NCBI GenBank assembly: GCA_017934745.1
Contig: JAGBIY010000055.1
Coordinates: 1 to 64,000, forward strand
From: Treponema sp.
Lineage (GTDB): Bacteria; Spirochaetota; Spirochaetia; Treponematales; Treponemataceae
Length of the DNA: 64,000 nucleotides
Reading direction: 5' to 3'
Below are positions 1 to 8,271 of this stretch, piece after piece; the stretch's first letter is position 1; the number at the start of each line of letters is the position of its first letter. Both the position numbers and the translations under genes were made by a program. The notes under the pieces are model-generated. The model saw nothing but the letters and a program-made list of their open reading frames with translations. It was not told where the DNA came from and did no database searches.

Positions 1-2
1 AC

Positions 3-500
3 ATGAAGAAGCAGCTCGACGCCGCAAACAAGGACAAGGCCGCCTCCTCCGCGAGCGCAAACGCAGTCGCCGCGAAGGACAAGGAAATCGCCGACTTGAA
101 AAAGCAGCTTGACGCGGCAAACAAGGATAAAGCCGCAGCCGCCGCAAAGGACAAGCAGATTGCCGACCTGAAGAAACAGCTCGACGCCGCAAACAAGGAC
201 AAGGCCGCCTCCTCCGCGAGCGCAAACGCAGTCGCCGCGAAGGACAAGGAAATCGCCGACTTGAAAAAGCAACTCGACGCTGCGAACAAGGATAAAGCCG
301 CAGCCGCCGCAAAGGACAAGCAGATTGCTGACATGAAGAAGCAGCTCGACGCCGCAAACAAGGACAAATCCGCGGTCGCCGCAAAGGACAAGGAAATAGC
401 CGACTTGAAGAAGCAGCTCGATGCGGCAAACAAGGACAAGGCCGCAGCCGCTGCAAAGGACAAGCAAATCGCCGATTTGCAGAAGCAACTCGCGGACCAG
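3..500 (+). repeat. Tandem DNA repeats encoding the coiled coil
   Basis: A unit of 165 bp (55 codons, two and a half coiled-coil repeats) recurs almost identically: the block starting at 15 reappears at 180. Shorter degenerate copies continue to about 500. Near-identity at DNA level suggests recent unit duplication, so copy number may vary between strains. Confidence 0.8.
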
Positions 501-836
501 AAGAAGCAGGGCGAGAGCAACGCCTCTGCGGCCAAGGATCTTGCGCAGCTCCGCGACGCTTATGATGAGCTTCGCAAGTCAAAGCCTCTTCCTGATCTTG
601 ATTTCCCGAATTTCCCTGTCAGCGAGTCTGATCCGCATGTCGTCGTCACGAAGGTCGAGGGCGCGTATGTCAGCATCGAGTGGGACGAAGAGGGAAAAAT
701 CGTCCAGCTTCCTTATTGGTTCTGGCAGAAGCTCAGCGACTACGACAACAATGTCGTGAATGTCAGGGACGAATACAGCAAGCTTGTCGAGCAGTCGAGA
801 AAGGCCGACACTTCAAGAAAGAACGACGCTAAATAA
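3..836 (+). CDS. Ala/Lys-rich coiled-coil repeat protein, 5' truncated
   Basis: The window cuts into this gene. The Met at position 3 lies inside a repeat (the two bases before it fit the last two of an Asp codon, as in the other IAD-[LM]-KKQ repeats), so the true start is upstream. Residues 1-165 are repeats of about 21 residues with the core IADLKKQLDAANKDKAA and strong heptad character, predicting a long coiled coil. The last 100 residues form a non-repetitive domain (PLPDLDFPNFPVSES onward, with a WDEEGKIVQLPYWFW stretch) that I do not recognise. No signal peptide can be judged because the N-terminus is missing. A terminator follows directly. A structural or cell-envelope role is possible, but the sequence does not show one. 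Confidence 0.8.
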   Translation: MKKQLDAANKDKAASSASANAVAAKDKEIADLKKQLDAANKDKAAAAAKDKQIADLKKQLDAANKDKAASSASANAVAAKDKEIADLKKQLDAANKDKAAAAAKDKQIADMKKQLDAANKDKSAVAAKDKEIADLKKQLDAANKDKAAAAAKDKQIADLQKQLADQKKQGESNASAAKDLAQLRDAYDELRKSKPLPDLDFPNFPVSESDPHVVVTKVEGAYVSIEWDEEGKIVQLPYWFWQKLSDYDNNVVNVRDEYSKLVEQSRKADTSRKNDAK

Positions 837-872
837 CGGTTCGCATACGGAATTCTGATTCCGTAACCATCA

Positions 873-918
873 GAAAGACCTCCTTGGGCTTTTTCGCCTT
901 TGGGAGGTCTTTTTTTTG
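873..918 (+). terminator. Rho-independent terminator after the coiled-coil gene
   Basis: Inverted repeat AAAGACCTCC ... GGAGGTCTTT with a loop of about 18 bases, followed by a run of eight T. It lies 40 bases after the stop at 836 and just before the next gene. Confidence 0.85.
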
Positions 919-978
919 TCTTTTGGTTGTATACTTGAAATAGTGGTAAAAAACAAAACTGTGTGGAGTTTTCGAAAA

Positions 979-3192
979 ATGGAATCGTGCAATCACATTC
1001 GGCCTTTTTCGGCGTGGGCGTTCTCCGTCGGCACCAGCGTAGGCTGGGGAGCTTTTTTCATAACGAGCAGCACATACCTCTCTTCTGGAGGTGTTCTGGG
1101 CAGCGTTCTTGGTTTGGCGGCAGGAGCTGTCGTCATGCTCTTCGTCTCCAGAAACTACAGATTCCTCATGGACAGGTTTCCGTCCTCCGGTGGAGGATAT
1201 GCGTACGCCAAGAATGCTCTCGGAAGCGACTATGCGTTTCTTGTGGCGTCGTTCATCGTACTGACGTATTTCGCGATGCTGTGGGCGAACGAGACTAGCA
1301 TTCCGCTGTTCGCACGGTATTTTTTCGGGGATTTCTTCCAGTTCGGTCCGGACTACTCGGTCTTCGGCTACAGGATTTTTCTCGGAGAAATCATTCTCTC
1401 GGTGGCTTCCGTGGCCGTCACGGCTGCGGCCTGTTCTTTGAGCCGCCGTCTGCCGGTTCTTCTGATGGCTGTCCTGGTCTCCGTTTTTGTCGCCGGAATA
1501 GTCCTCTGCACGGTGGCCGCACTAGTCTTCCACGGGGAAAGCGGCTTTTCGTTCTCTCCGTCGTTCGTTCCTTCGGATTCTGCGGGTGGCGCGTTCTCCC
1601 AGATTCTAAAAATCGCCTTCATTTCTCCCTGGGCGTTCATAGGCTTCGAGAACATTTCCCACTTCGTCCCGGAATTCGATTTCGACAGGAGAAAATACGG
1701 AGCGGTCCTGAATTCCGCCGTGGTCGTGACGACAATTCTCTATGTCGCCTTGATAGTCCTTTCCGTGTCGGCGTATCCGCCTGAGTACGGGAGCTGGTTC
1801 GAATACATATCCGACATGGACAACATCGACGGCCTGGACGCTCTGCCTGTGTTCTATGCCGCCAAACACTACATGGGGGACGCGGGCGTGCTCGTCCTCA
1901 TGCTCTCCCTTCTCGCACTCATCGTGACGAGCCTCATCGGCAACATGAGCGCGCTCTCCCGTCTCGTCCGCTCCTTGTCGGAGGACGGTGTGCTCCCAGC
2001 GGCACTGTCGTCGCTTTCGGCGAAGGGGCTTCCAGCGAAGTCCGTCTGGCTCGTCGCCGCTGTTTCTACGGTCGCTCCTTTCTTCGGGAGGACGGCGATT
2101 GGCTGGATTGTTGACGTCACGACAATAGGCTCCACCGTCGTCTACGGCTTCATCTCTCTCGTGACGCTCAGGGCCGCCAAAAAAGAGGGGAGGCTGGCGG
2201 ATGCCTTGTCGGGCTTCGTCGGATGCGCGATGATGCTCGTCTATTTCCTGTTCCTCGTGGTGTCCAACTTTGTCTCCGGTGGAACTATCTCGTCCGAGTC
2301 GTACTTCCTTTTCTCCGCATGGACCGTCATCGCCTTCTTGCGGTTCCATTCGCTATTGAAGAACGACAAGAACCGCGTGTATGGGCGGTCGAACGTTGTG
2401 TGGATGTTCCTCCTTTCGTTGGTTCTTGTGCTGACGCTGGTCTGGATGGTCAAGAACTACAGGGGCGCGGTCGAGGCGGGGATTTCGGAGATGCAGAATT
2501 TCGTGCTTTCCGGTGGCGGAGACTTTTCCGCCGCGCTCAGGGACGCTTTCGAGAACGTGCTTTCGGCGAACATAAAGACGACGCTTGTGGTGCTGTTCCT
2601 CTTCCTCGTTACCGTCCTCATCATCCTCAGCAACTCGGTCATAATAAGCGCGCACGAGCTTGAGCACGAGCGCGAAATGCACAGCGCAAGAGAGATGGCG
2701 TATCGTGACTCCCTTACTGGCGTGAAGAGCAAGCACGCCTACGCAGAATACGAGTCCTCTCTGAACCGCGAAATAGAGGAAGGCTCTCTTTCCGAATTCG
2801 CGGTCGTCGTCTGCGATGTCAACAATCTCAAGTGGGTGAACGACAATCTCGGGCACAAGGCGGGGGACGAGTACATAAAGGCCGCCTGCCACCTCATCTG
2901 CGTGACGTTCAGCCACAGTCCCGTGTTCAGGACCGGCGGAGACGAATTCGTCGCAATCCTCAAGGGGAACGACTACGAGCACCGTTCGGAGCTACTCGCA
3001 GAACTCGACAAGGTTTCTGACGGGAACAATGGACAGAACGGGCTTGTTGTCGTCGCCGCAGGGATGTCCGAATTCGACGGTGGCGCGGACAGGAATTTCA
3101 CCCATGTGTTCGAGCGGGCGGACTCCGCAATGTATGCGAGAAAGAAACGGCTCAAGGACGCCGCGAAGGGGTTTTCCGGTACAGCCCGCTGA
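979..3192 (+). CDS. APC-superfamily permease fused to a GGDEF domain
   Basis: Residues 1-450 resemble an amino acid/polyamine permease of the APC superfamily: about 12 hydrophobic helices, an N-terminal GTSVGWGAFF helix with glycines as in the family, and a periplasmic or loop segment near 290. Two further helices (about 490 and 540) lead into a GGDEF domain at 573-735. The RTGGDEF signature is intact (GGDEF at 653-657), as is the YRDSLTGV entry motif, so diguanylate cyclase activity is plausible. No RxxD inhibitory site is seen before it. I chose the ATG at 979 because GGAG precedes it by 10 bases; an open frame extends to a TTG at 916 that overlaps the terminator. The likely role is a transporter or transceptor linking amino acid sensing to c-di-GMP. 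Substrate unknown. Confidence 0.85.
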   Translation: MESCNHIRPFSAWAFSVGTSVGWGAFFITSSTYLSSGGVLGSVLGLAAGAVVMLFVSRNYRFLMDRFPSSGGGYAYAKNALGSDYAFLVASFIVLTYFAMLWANETSIPLFARYFFGDFFQFGPDYSVFGYRIFLGEIILSVASVAVTAAACSLSRRLPVLLMAVLVSVFVAGIVLCTVAALVFHGESGFSFSPSFVPSDSAGGAFSQILKIAFISPWAFIGFENISHFVPEFDFDRRKYGAVLNSAVVVTTILYVALIVLSVSAYPPEYGSWFEYISDMDNIDGLDALPVFYAAKHYMGDAGVLVLMLSLLALIVTSLIGNMSALSRLVRSLSEDGVLPAALSSLSAKGLPAKSVWLVAAVSTVAPFFGRTAIGWIVDVTTIGSTVVYGFISLVTLRAAKKEGRLADALSGFVGCAMMLVYFLFLVVSNFVSGGTISSESYFLFSAWTVIAFLRFHSLLKNDKNRVYGRSNVVWMFLLSLVLVLTLVWMVKNYRGAVEAGISEMQNFVLSGGGDFSAALRDAFENVLSANIKTTLVVLFLFLVTVLIILSNSVIISAHELEHEREMHSAREMAYRDSLTGVKSKHAYAEYESSLNREIEEGSLSEFAVVVCDVNNLKWVNDNLGHKAGDEYIKAACHLICVTFSHSPVFRTGGDEFVAILKGNDYEHRSELLAELDKVSDGNNGQNGLVVVAAGMSEFDGGADRNFTHVFERADSAMYARKKRLKDAAKGFSGTAR

Positions 3193-3608
3193 AGTTTTTC
3201 CGTGCGTTAAAAATCTTTTCCGCTGCTTCTCTCAATGAATCTTTGTTCGTCATAACTGCTCATAAGGCATATTCTGTCTACTTGAATATAGTCTGAAAGT
3301 AATTATTCTGTGGTTTTGGCTATTTTTATGTATTCGTGTTATTATTATAGAATTATTGTATATCGTGATAAGATTTTTTTTATTTTTACGAATTTGGACT
3401 TTTGAAAGTCTATATTTATGCGTTTTTTAGTGAACAAAAATGATAAATCATAAAATTTTCAATATGTCAATCACTGTAAAAATGTTTTATATATCAATAT
3501 TTGTGTTCTTGTCATTTATTTAGTTTTACCTGCGTTTTTTTCCGGCGTGGCGTTTTTGAGATTTTCCGTTGAGGATTTTTTTTCAAAAACTCCAATATTT
3601 GTTTTTTA
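3193..3608. other. AT-rich gene-free stretch
   Basis: Between the permease-GGDEF stop and the structured repeat lie about 400 very AT-rich bases. I see no plausible ORF, tRNA or strong hairpin terminator in them. Confidence 0.6.
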
Positions 3609-3774
3609 GGGCGAATGTCGAGTTTTTACAGAGAAATGGCCGAAACGAGCGGAAGCGGGGTTCCACAGTCGAATACAATCAGCCACCGCAAAGCGGTACT
3701 GCCGTATTCGGCTGTGGGTTCCCGCTGGGAGCGCGTTTCGGCGACTACGATATGCATAAACTCGACATTCGCCC
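3609..3774 (+). repeat. 166-bp structured repeat, copy 1
   Basis: The element is bounded by a perfect 17-bp inverted repeat (GGGCGAATGTCGAGTTT and its complement). Inside are a 9-bp stem (GCCGAAACG/CGTTTCGGC), a 6-bp stem (AGCGGG/CCCGCT), a symmetric GTT/GTT step, then CC + 12 bp + GG, a CAG/CTG step and a CCGC-AAA-GCGG tip. A second copy of identical length lies at 46354-46519. It is about 80-90 percent alike outside the inner 12-bp stem, which is unrelated in sequence but also paired. The GTT/GTT step and one T-G pair in the inner stem pair only as + strand RNA (G-U). I do not know this family. No transposase or integrase gene is nearby. Confidence 0.8.
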
Positions 3775-3792
3775 TTTTAAACAAAAAAAGAG

Positions 3793-3825
3793 AAAAAAAA
3801 CGACCGGAAGAGAATGCTCTTGCCG
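3793..3825 (-). terminator. Terminator of the GGDEF/EAL gene
   Basis: Reading the minus strand, CCGG-(C)-AAGAG-CATT-CTCTT-CCGG is followed by TCG and eight T. It lies 40-70 bases beyond the stop of the minus-strand GGDEF/EAL gene. Confidence 0.75.
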
Positions 3826-3863
3826 GCCGGCTGTCTGATTTTGAATGCGCAGTGGGTATTGTT

Positions 3864-5807
3864 TCAGCCCCACTTGAGGACGCTCGTGTCATACACTCCT
3901 GAGTTGAGTTTGCTCTTGAATTCGTCTTTCGGCATCGGCTTCCCGAAAAGGTACCCCTGCAGACGCTCGCAGCCTATAGACTTGAGGAAGTCCCTCATCT
4001 CTTCCGTCTCTACGCCTTCGGAAAGCGTCTGCATCCCTATCTTCTGCGCCAATTCGATTATGCTTGTGAGTATCGGACGGGTCTTTTCGTTCTCGGAGAA
4101 TTTGCTCAGGAATTTCATGTCTATCTTCATCATGTCGAAGTTGAAATCCTTCAGCACGTTGAGGCCCGAATACCCGGACCCGAAATCGTCGAGCCATAGA
4201 GAGTACCCTTTCTGGTGGAATTCCCCGATTGCCTTTTCTAGTTTTCCATCGTTCTCGGACAGCGCGCTCTCTGTTATCTCTATGTGTATGTCGTTCTTCG
4301 ATATGCCGTACTTCTCCAGAATCCGGCCTATCTCTTCTACCAAATCGAGCATCTCGAAGTCCAGCCTCGAAAAATTCACCGAGACGGGAACAATCGGAAT
4401 CTTCTGCTCGTACGCTTTCTTGAGGTCGCGGCAGACCGATTCCATGACGTACATGTCGAGTTTGTGGATCAGGTGGTAGTCCTCCAGTATCGGAACGAAT
4501 TTGTTCGGCGGGAGGAATCCGTATTCGGGGTCGCGCCAACGCGCGAGGACTTCCGCTCCGCATAGCTTGTTGTTCTCCGCCAGGACGACAGGCTGATAGT
4601 GAAGCTCTATGTATCCGCGCTCTGTCGCTATGTCGATGTTGTTGACGATGTGCTGCTTGAGTTTGAAGTCGTCCGCCATCTTCTTGTCGTATACGGCAGT
4701 GTCCTTGCCGTACAGTTTTTTCGTCGATGCGCAGGCGTACCTTGCGTTGTCGCACGCGAGTCCGGGGTCGACGGTGCGGCTTTCCGGAGTGTAGATTCCC
4801 GCCTTCAGCCCAAGCCTGACGGACTCCTCCTCCGCCTTTATCCTGTCCTTCGCCGCCTCAAGCCGCGCCTCCAAGCCTGCCGCCGGGCACAGAGCGACGA
4901 AATAGTCGTCCGAGAACCTGGCCAGCAGCGAGTCCTTGAACTCGTCCGACAGGATGTTCGCGATTTTCTTGAGGAATTCGTTTCCAGCCTGGAATCCGTA
5001 CTTTTTGTTGTAGCTTGAGAAATTCTCCACGTTCATGAACACGAACCTGAGAGCCTGCAGGTCGGTGTCTTTGTCTTTGAGGATGGAGTCAGCGTTCTCG
5101 TTGAAGAACGTGAGGTTCGGAACTCCCGTTAGCTCGTCTATTACCGACTTGTCCTGAAGGTGTTCGTTGAGCCTTTCGAGCCGTTCGTCCTTCTCCGCCT
5201 CCACCCTCCTCTGCTCGTGGTTGTTCAGCCCTATCACGAGGAGTGAGAGCCATGACGTGAAGGCGTTGACCTTGACGCTGTATGTTATTGGCTGCACGGT
5301 GTTTCTCGCCGCCAGGTACGCGAGGAAGGAGGTCGTGAGCACCGCGACGAACGCGACCGGATGCCACGTGAATATGCACAGGACGAACATCTCCATGGTC
5401 AGGAACGCGAACACCTGCCCTGACGGGTCGCTGCTGGCGCATGATATGTATATTCCGAACGCCAGCGCGACTATGGCGAAGACAATCCGGGCCGCGCGGC
5501 CTATCCGTTTGTCGAGGCCTCCTCCGCGCAGAAAGTTGACGCAGAAGGCCAGGAGACACGATGCGCTTGCCAAGAGGATGAAGTACGATACGAGATGCTC
5601 CACTATCCACGCGAGCGTGTATGTCTGGTCCGATGTCGCTATCCTGAACACTGCCGAAGCTATCATCCACAGTTCGAGCAGTATGACGATTACGGATATG
5701 AAGATGCTGGATCTGACATTCGACAGGAATATGTAGTTCTTGACGTACCTGCTGTATGACAGCCTCTTCCTGATGAAGTTCAACAATCGTCTTGTGGCGT
5801 TTCGCAT
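3864..5807 (-). CDS. Membrane GGDEF/EAL c-di-GMP phosphodiesterase
   Basis: 647 residues. The N-terminal 190 residues contain five or six hydrophobic helices, followed by a short charged coil, a GGDEF-like domain (about 220-375) and an EAL domain (about 385-640). The GGDEF signature is degenerate (FSDDYF), so cyclase activity is unlikely. The EAL part keeps the catalytic set: E of EVLAR, N of SVNFS, E of EITES, DDFGSG, the K of MKIDMKF, E of SEGVE and the final QGYLFGKP. It therefore probably hydrolyses c-di-GMP at the membrane, with the GGDEF part regulatory. The ATG at 5807 has GAGG about 9 bases upstream. It is transcribed alone between two terminators. Confidence 0.88.
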   Translation of the reverse strand: MRNATRRLLNFIRKRLSYSRYVKNYIFLSNVRSSIFISVIVILLELWMIASAVFRIATSDQTYTLAWIVEHLVSYFILLASASCLLAFCVNFLRGGGLDKRIGRAARIVFAIVALAFGIYISCASSDPSGQVFAFLTMEMFVLCIFTWHPVAFVAVLTTSFLAYLAARNTVQPITYSVKVNAFTSWLSLLVIGLNNHEQRRVEAEKDERLERLNEHLQDKSVIDELTGVPNLTFFNENADSILKDKDTDLQALRFVFMNVENFSSYNKKYGFQAGNEFLKKIANILSDEFKDSLLARFSDDYFVALCPAAGLEARLEAAKDRIKAEEESVRLGLKAGIYTPESRTVDPGLACDNARYACASTKKLYGKDTAVYDKKMADDFKLKQHIVNNIDIATERGYIELHYQPVVLAENNKLCGAEVLARWRDPEYGFLPPNKFVPILEDYHLIHKLDMYVMESVCRDLKKAYEQKIPIVPVSVNFSRLDFEMLDLVEEIGRILEKYGISKNDIHIEITESALSENDGKLEKAIGEFHQKGYSLWLDDFGSGYSGLNVLKDFNFDMMKIDMKFLSKFSENEKTRPILTSIIELAQKIGMQTLSEGVETEEMRDFLKSIGCERLQGYLFGKPMPKDEFKSKLNSGVYDTSVLKWG

Positions 5808-5880
5808 TCAAAACCTCGCGTGTATCATTCTATCTGCAAAAAGACAGGTCGCAATGGAGAAAAGCGGTTTAGACTTGTAA

Positions 5881-5919
5881 AAAAAAGCGGAATCCCATTT
5901 TTTTCAGGCTCCGCTTTTT
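5881..5919 (-). terminator. Terminator after the hydrogenase-like chemoreceptor
   Basis: Minus-strand stem AAAAGCGGA ... TCCGCTTTT followed by a long T run. A second small perfect hairpin, AGCCCGC-A-GCGGGCT (5926-5940), overlaps the stop codon of the upstream gene. Confidence 0.75.
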
Positions 5920-5938
5920 CCGTCTAGCCCGCTGCGGG

Positions 5939-8038
5939 CTAAAGCTGTATGTTGCTTATCTGTCTTATGACTTCGTTGGTGCTCGACTGCAGCTCCTTTG
6001 CGGCGGTCATGACAGACTCCACGCCGCCTTGGACTTCGTCAAGACCGGAAAGCACCCGCTGGCCGCCGTCGGCCTGTTCTGCCATCGAAACCTTGATTTT
6101 CGTCTCCCTGTCCTTCACGTCGTCTGCGAGGTTCACGACGTTCGTGAATTCGCTCTGCGCCATGCCCGTCTTGTTGTAGGCGTTGTCTATCATCGTCTTT
6201 ATGCGCTTGAGCGCGGCCTCCATCTGCTTGGACTGCGCGCCGGAGTCCTCTGCGAGCTTCCTGATTTCGTCCGCCACCACCGCGAACCCGGCTCCGACGT
6301 CCCCCGCGTGCGCCGCCTCTATCGCCGCGTTCATGGCGAGGAGGTTTGTCTGGCTCGCTATCTGCCCGACCATTTTCCCCATGTCCATCAGCGACTTCGA
6401 CTCCTGCTCTATGACGGAGACGAGCTTGTTGACCTCTCCGAGGTTCTCGTTTCCGATTCTTGTCGCCTCCTCAAGTTTCTGCACGCTCTCGAAGTTCCGT
6501 TCGATTACGCTCGCGATGGTTCTGACGTTCTCGATCATGTTCTCCACCGCCGTCGACGACTCTTCGACCGATTTCGCCATTCCGTCCGTCTGCGAGAGAA
6601 GCGTGACCATGTCCTTGTCGGTGGGCTTGAGCATTTCGACGCTCTTTCCGGTGACTCTGGAGATTGAGCCGGAAAGCTCCACCTTGAATTCCTCCTTGAG
6701 GGAGTCCGCCCTGGCCGTGACGTAGAAGTGGCAGTTCTGGGGTCTGTTGAGGTTGTTGAAGATGGCGACCGCCATCTGGTGGCAAGTGTCATAGCCACAC
6801 GCCTGACAGTTTATGCGGCGCTTCGCGTCAGTGTCCTTCCCCATGAGGTGGAATACTTTTTCGAGTTCCTCCGCCGTCGGTTCCTTGAAATAACGCTTCA
6901 GGACTTCGCTTCTGTCGGTGTACTCCCTGTTGTAGATGCCCGGCTCCCAGAATTTGCCGATGATTCGGTTCACCCTTTTGACGGCGAGCTTTTTCCTTAC
7001 GGTCCCCGCCGTGAACCATTTTTTCCTCCGCTCTATCGCCCTTTTCTCCACGAAGACTTCCTGGTTCTCCAGCGCGATGTCGCGCGTCGTCGTGCCGCCG
7101 CCATGGTTGCAGCCTTTGCCGCAGTAGAGGCAGTCGACGAGGATATAGTTCGGCTTATTCCCTTTCTGGAGGCATTCGTCGAGATGCGAGAGGTAGTCGA
7201 TGACATCGGGATTCCCCTCTACTTTGTGCGTTTTTGTCGTTATGCCCGGCATGTACCGCTCCGCCGTCCTCACAAGCCCTCCTGGAGACGAATATAGCAC
7301 AGCGCGCTCGGCCGGAGGGTTGTCGTAGTCGACTTTCGGGAACGAGGCGATGTCTATATTGTTTTTTTCGAAATGCTTGTCCAGATTCTTCATAGTCACG
7401 TTGTAGTCGCACGTTCCGTTCTCGTCGAACTCGCGTTTTTTCGCGAAGCATGGGGATATCGCGGCTATGCTGCAGTCGTCGTATTCGTGGTAGAACCTTC
7501 GAATCATTGTGGCCGTGTGCGCCATCGGACTGTCGCTTTTGGCGAGGTAAGGTATGAGTTTCGGGTGGTAAATCTCGATGTAGGTGACGAGCGCGGGGCA
7601 CGGCTGGGAAATCATGAGAGGCACGTTGTTCCGCTTGAAGTCCTCTACATACGACTGAGTAGTCAGTTCCGCTCCGAAACTGACGTCGAACACCGCTTTG
7701 ACTCCTATCGACTTCAGGTAGCCGTTGAACTCAAGGTCCTTTCCGTGGTAGTTTGCGGCCACTGCGGGCGCAACGATTGCTATTATCTTTTTTCCAGCCT
7801 TCAAATCCGAGAAGAATTCGTCAGTGTCGTCTATCCCGTACCTCGCTCCGTGTATGCACGCCTCTATGCACGCTCCGCATCCGATGCAAAGCTCGTGGTT
7901 TATTTTCACGTTTCCCGACGAACCGTCATTGCAGTATTTGACAGGGCACACGGAAATGCACCTGTGGCAGTTGCAGCACTTGCTCTCGTCGACGAACACG
8001 ACGGGTTTGATTTTTTCAACTCTAGTCTTGGCAGTCAT
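5939..8038 (-). CDS. Ferredoxin-[FeFe]hydrogenase-like-MCP fusion sensor
   Basis: 699 residues, no membrane helices. Domains in order: two [4Fe-4S] ferredoxin motifs (C21/24/27/31 and C51/54/57/61); an [FeFe]-hydrogenase large-subunit domain (about 80-370) with H-cluster cysteines C147 (QPCP), C197 (SPCFAKK) and C303/C306/C310 (CLYCGKGC); a small FeS domain (CQACGYDTC near 400); and an MCP signalling domain (about 480-699) with the NLLAMNAAIEAAHAGDVG hairpin tip. The proton-relay cysteine of catalytic enzymes (the first C of CCP) is Pro here, as in sensory hydrogenases. The layout matches the chemotaxis-linked group C2 of the published [FeFe]-hydrogenase classification. Likely role: cytoplasmic H2 or redox receptor feeding CheA. 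GAGG lies about 8 bases before the ATG. H2 sensing itself is inference. Confidence 0.9.
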   Translation of the reverse strand: MTAKTRVEKIKPVVFVDESKCCNCHRCISVCPVKYCNDGSSGNVKINHELCIGCGACIEACIHGARYGIDDTDEFFSDLKAGKKIIAIVAPAVAANYHGKDLEFNGYLKSIGVKAVFDVSFGAELTTQSYVEDFKRNNVPLMISQPCPALVTYIEIYHPKLIPYLAKSDSPMAHTATMIRRFYHEYDDCSIAAISPCFAKKREFDENGTCDYNVTMKNLDKHFEKNNIDIASFPKVDYDNPPAERAVLYSSPGGLVRTAERYMPGITTKTHKVEGNPDVIDYLSHLDECLQKGNKPNYILVDCLYCGKGCNHGGGTTTRDIALENQEVFVEKRAIERRKKWFTAGTVRKKLAVKRVNRIIGKFWEPGIYNREYTDRSEVLKRYFKEPTAEELEKVFHLMGKDTDAKRRINCQACGYDTCHQMAVAIFNNLNRPQNCHFYVTARADSLKEEFKVELSGSISRVTGKSVEMLKPTDKDMVTLLSQTDGMAKSVEESSTAVENMIENVRTIASVIERNFESVQKLEEATRIGNENLGEVNKLVSVIEQESKSLMDMGKMVGQIASQTNLLAMNAAIEAAHAGDVGAGFAVVADEIRKLAEDSGAQSKQMEAALKRIKTMIDNAYNKTGMAQSEFTNVVNLADDVKDRETKIKVSMAEQADGGQRVLSGLDEVQGGVESVMTAAKELQSSTNEVIRQISNIQL

Positions 8039-8126
8039 AAAAAAAATACCTCAAACATATCTTAACACTGTTTGCTGATTTTTTCGATTTTTTAAAATAA
8101 AATCAACTAATGTATAGTTAAAAGAA

Positions 8127-8165
8127 CGTTATAATCCAAAAATAATTGACATTTGGATTATAACG
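8127..8165. promoter_or_regulatory. Palindrome in the divergent sensor/pectinase intergenic region
   Basis: Perfect 14-bp arms CGTTATAATCCAAA / TTTGGATTATAACG around an 11-base spacer. A TATAAT hexamer lies in each arm on opposite strands, and a TTGACA lies in the spacer. It sits between the minus-strand chemoreceptor (start 8038) and the plus-strand pectinase (start 8272), so it could be an operator or a pair of overlapping promoters. No regulator is assigned. Confidence 0.55.
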
Positions 8166-8271
8166 TTGTAAAGTTCAACAACTGCTTTTTCAAGTCCAAA
8201 TGGAGATTTTGGAGAAACTGCGATTTTCGACGGAGAAAGTGTTGGCGATACAAGACTTAAAGGGGAAAAGT

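Noticed and set aside
3569..3902. Short frames of about 90 codons over the 3.6-3.8 kb region
   Set aside because: They run through the inverted-repeat element, encode no recognisable protein and have no ribosome site. The structured repeat explains the sequence.
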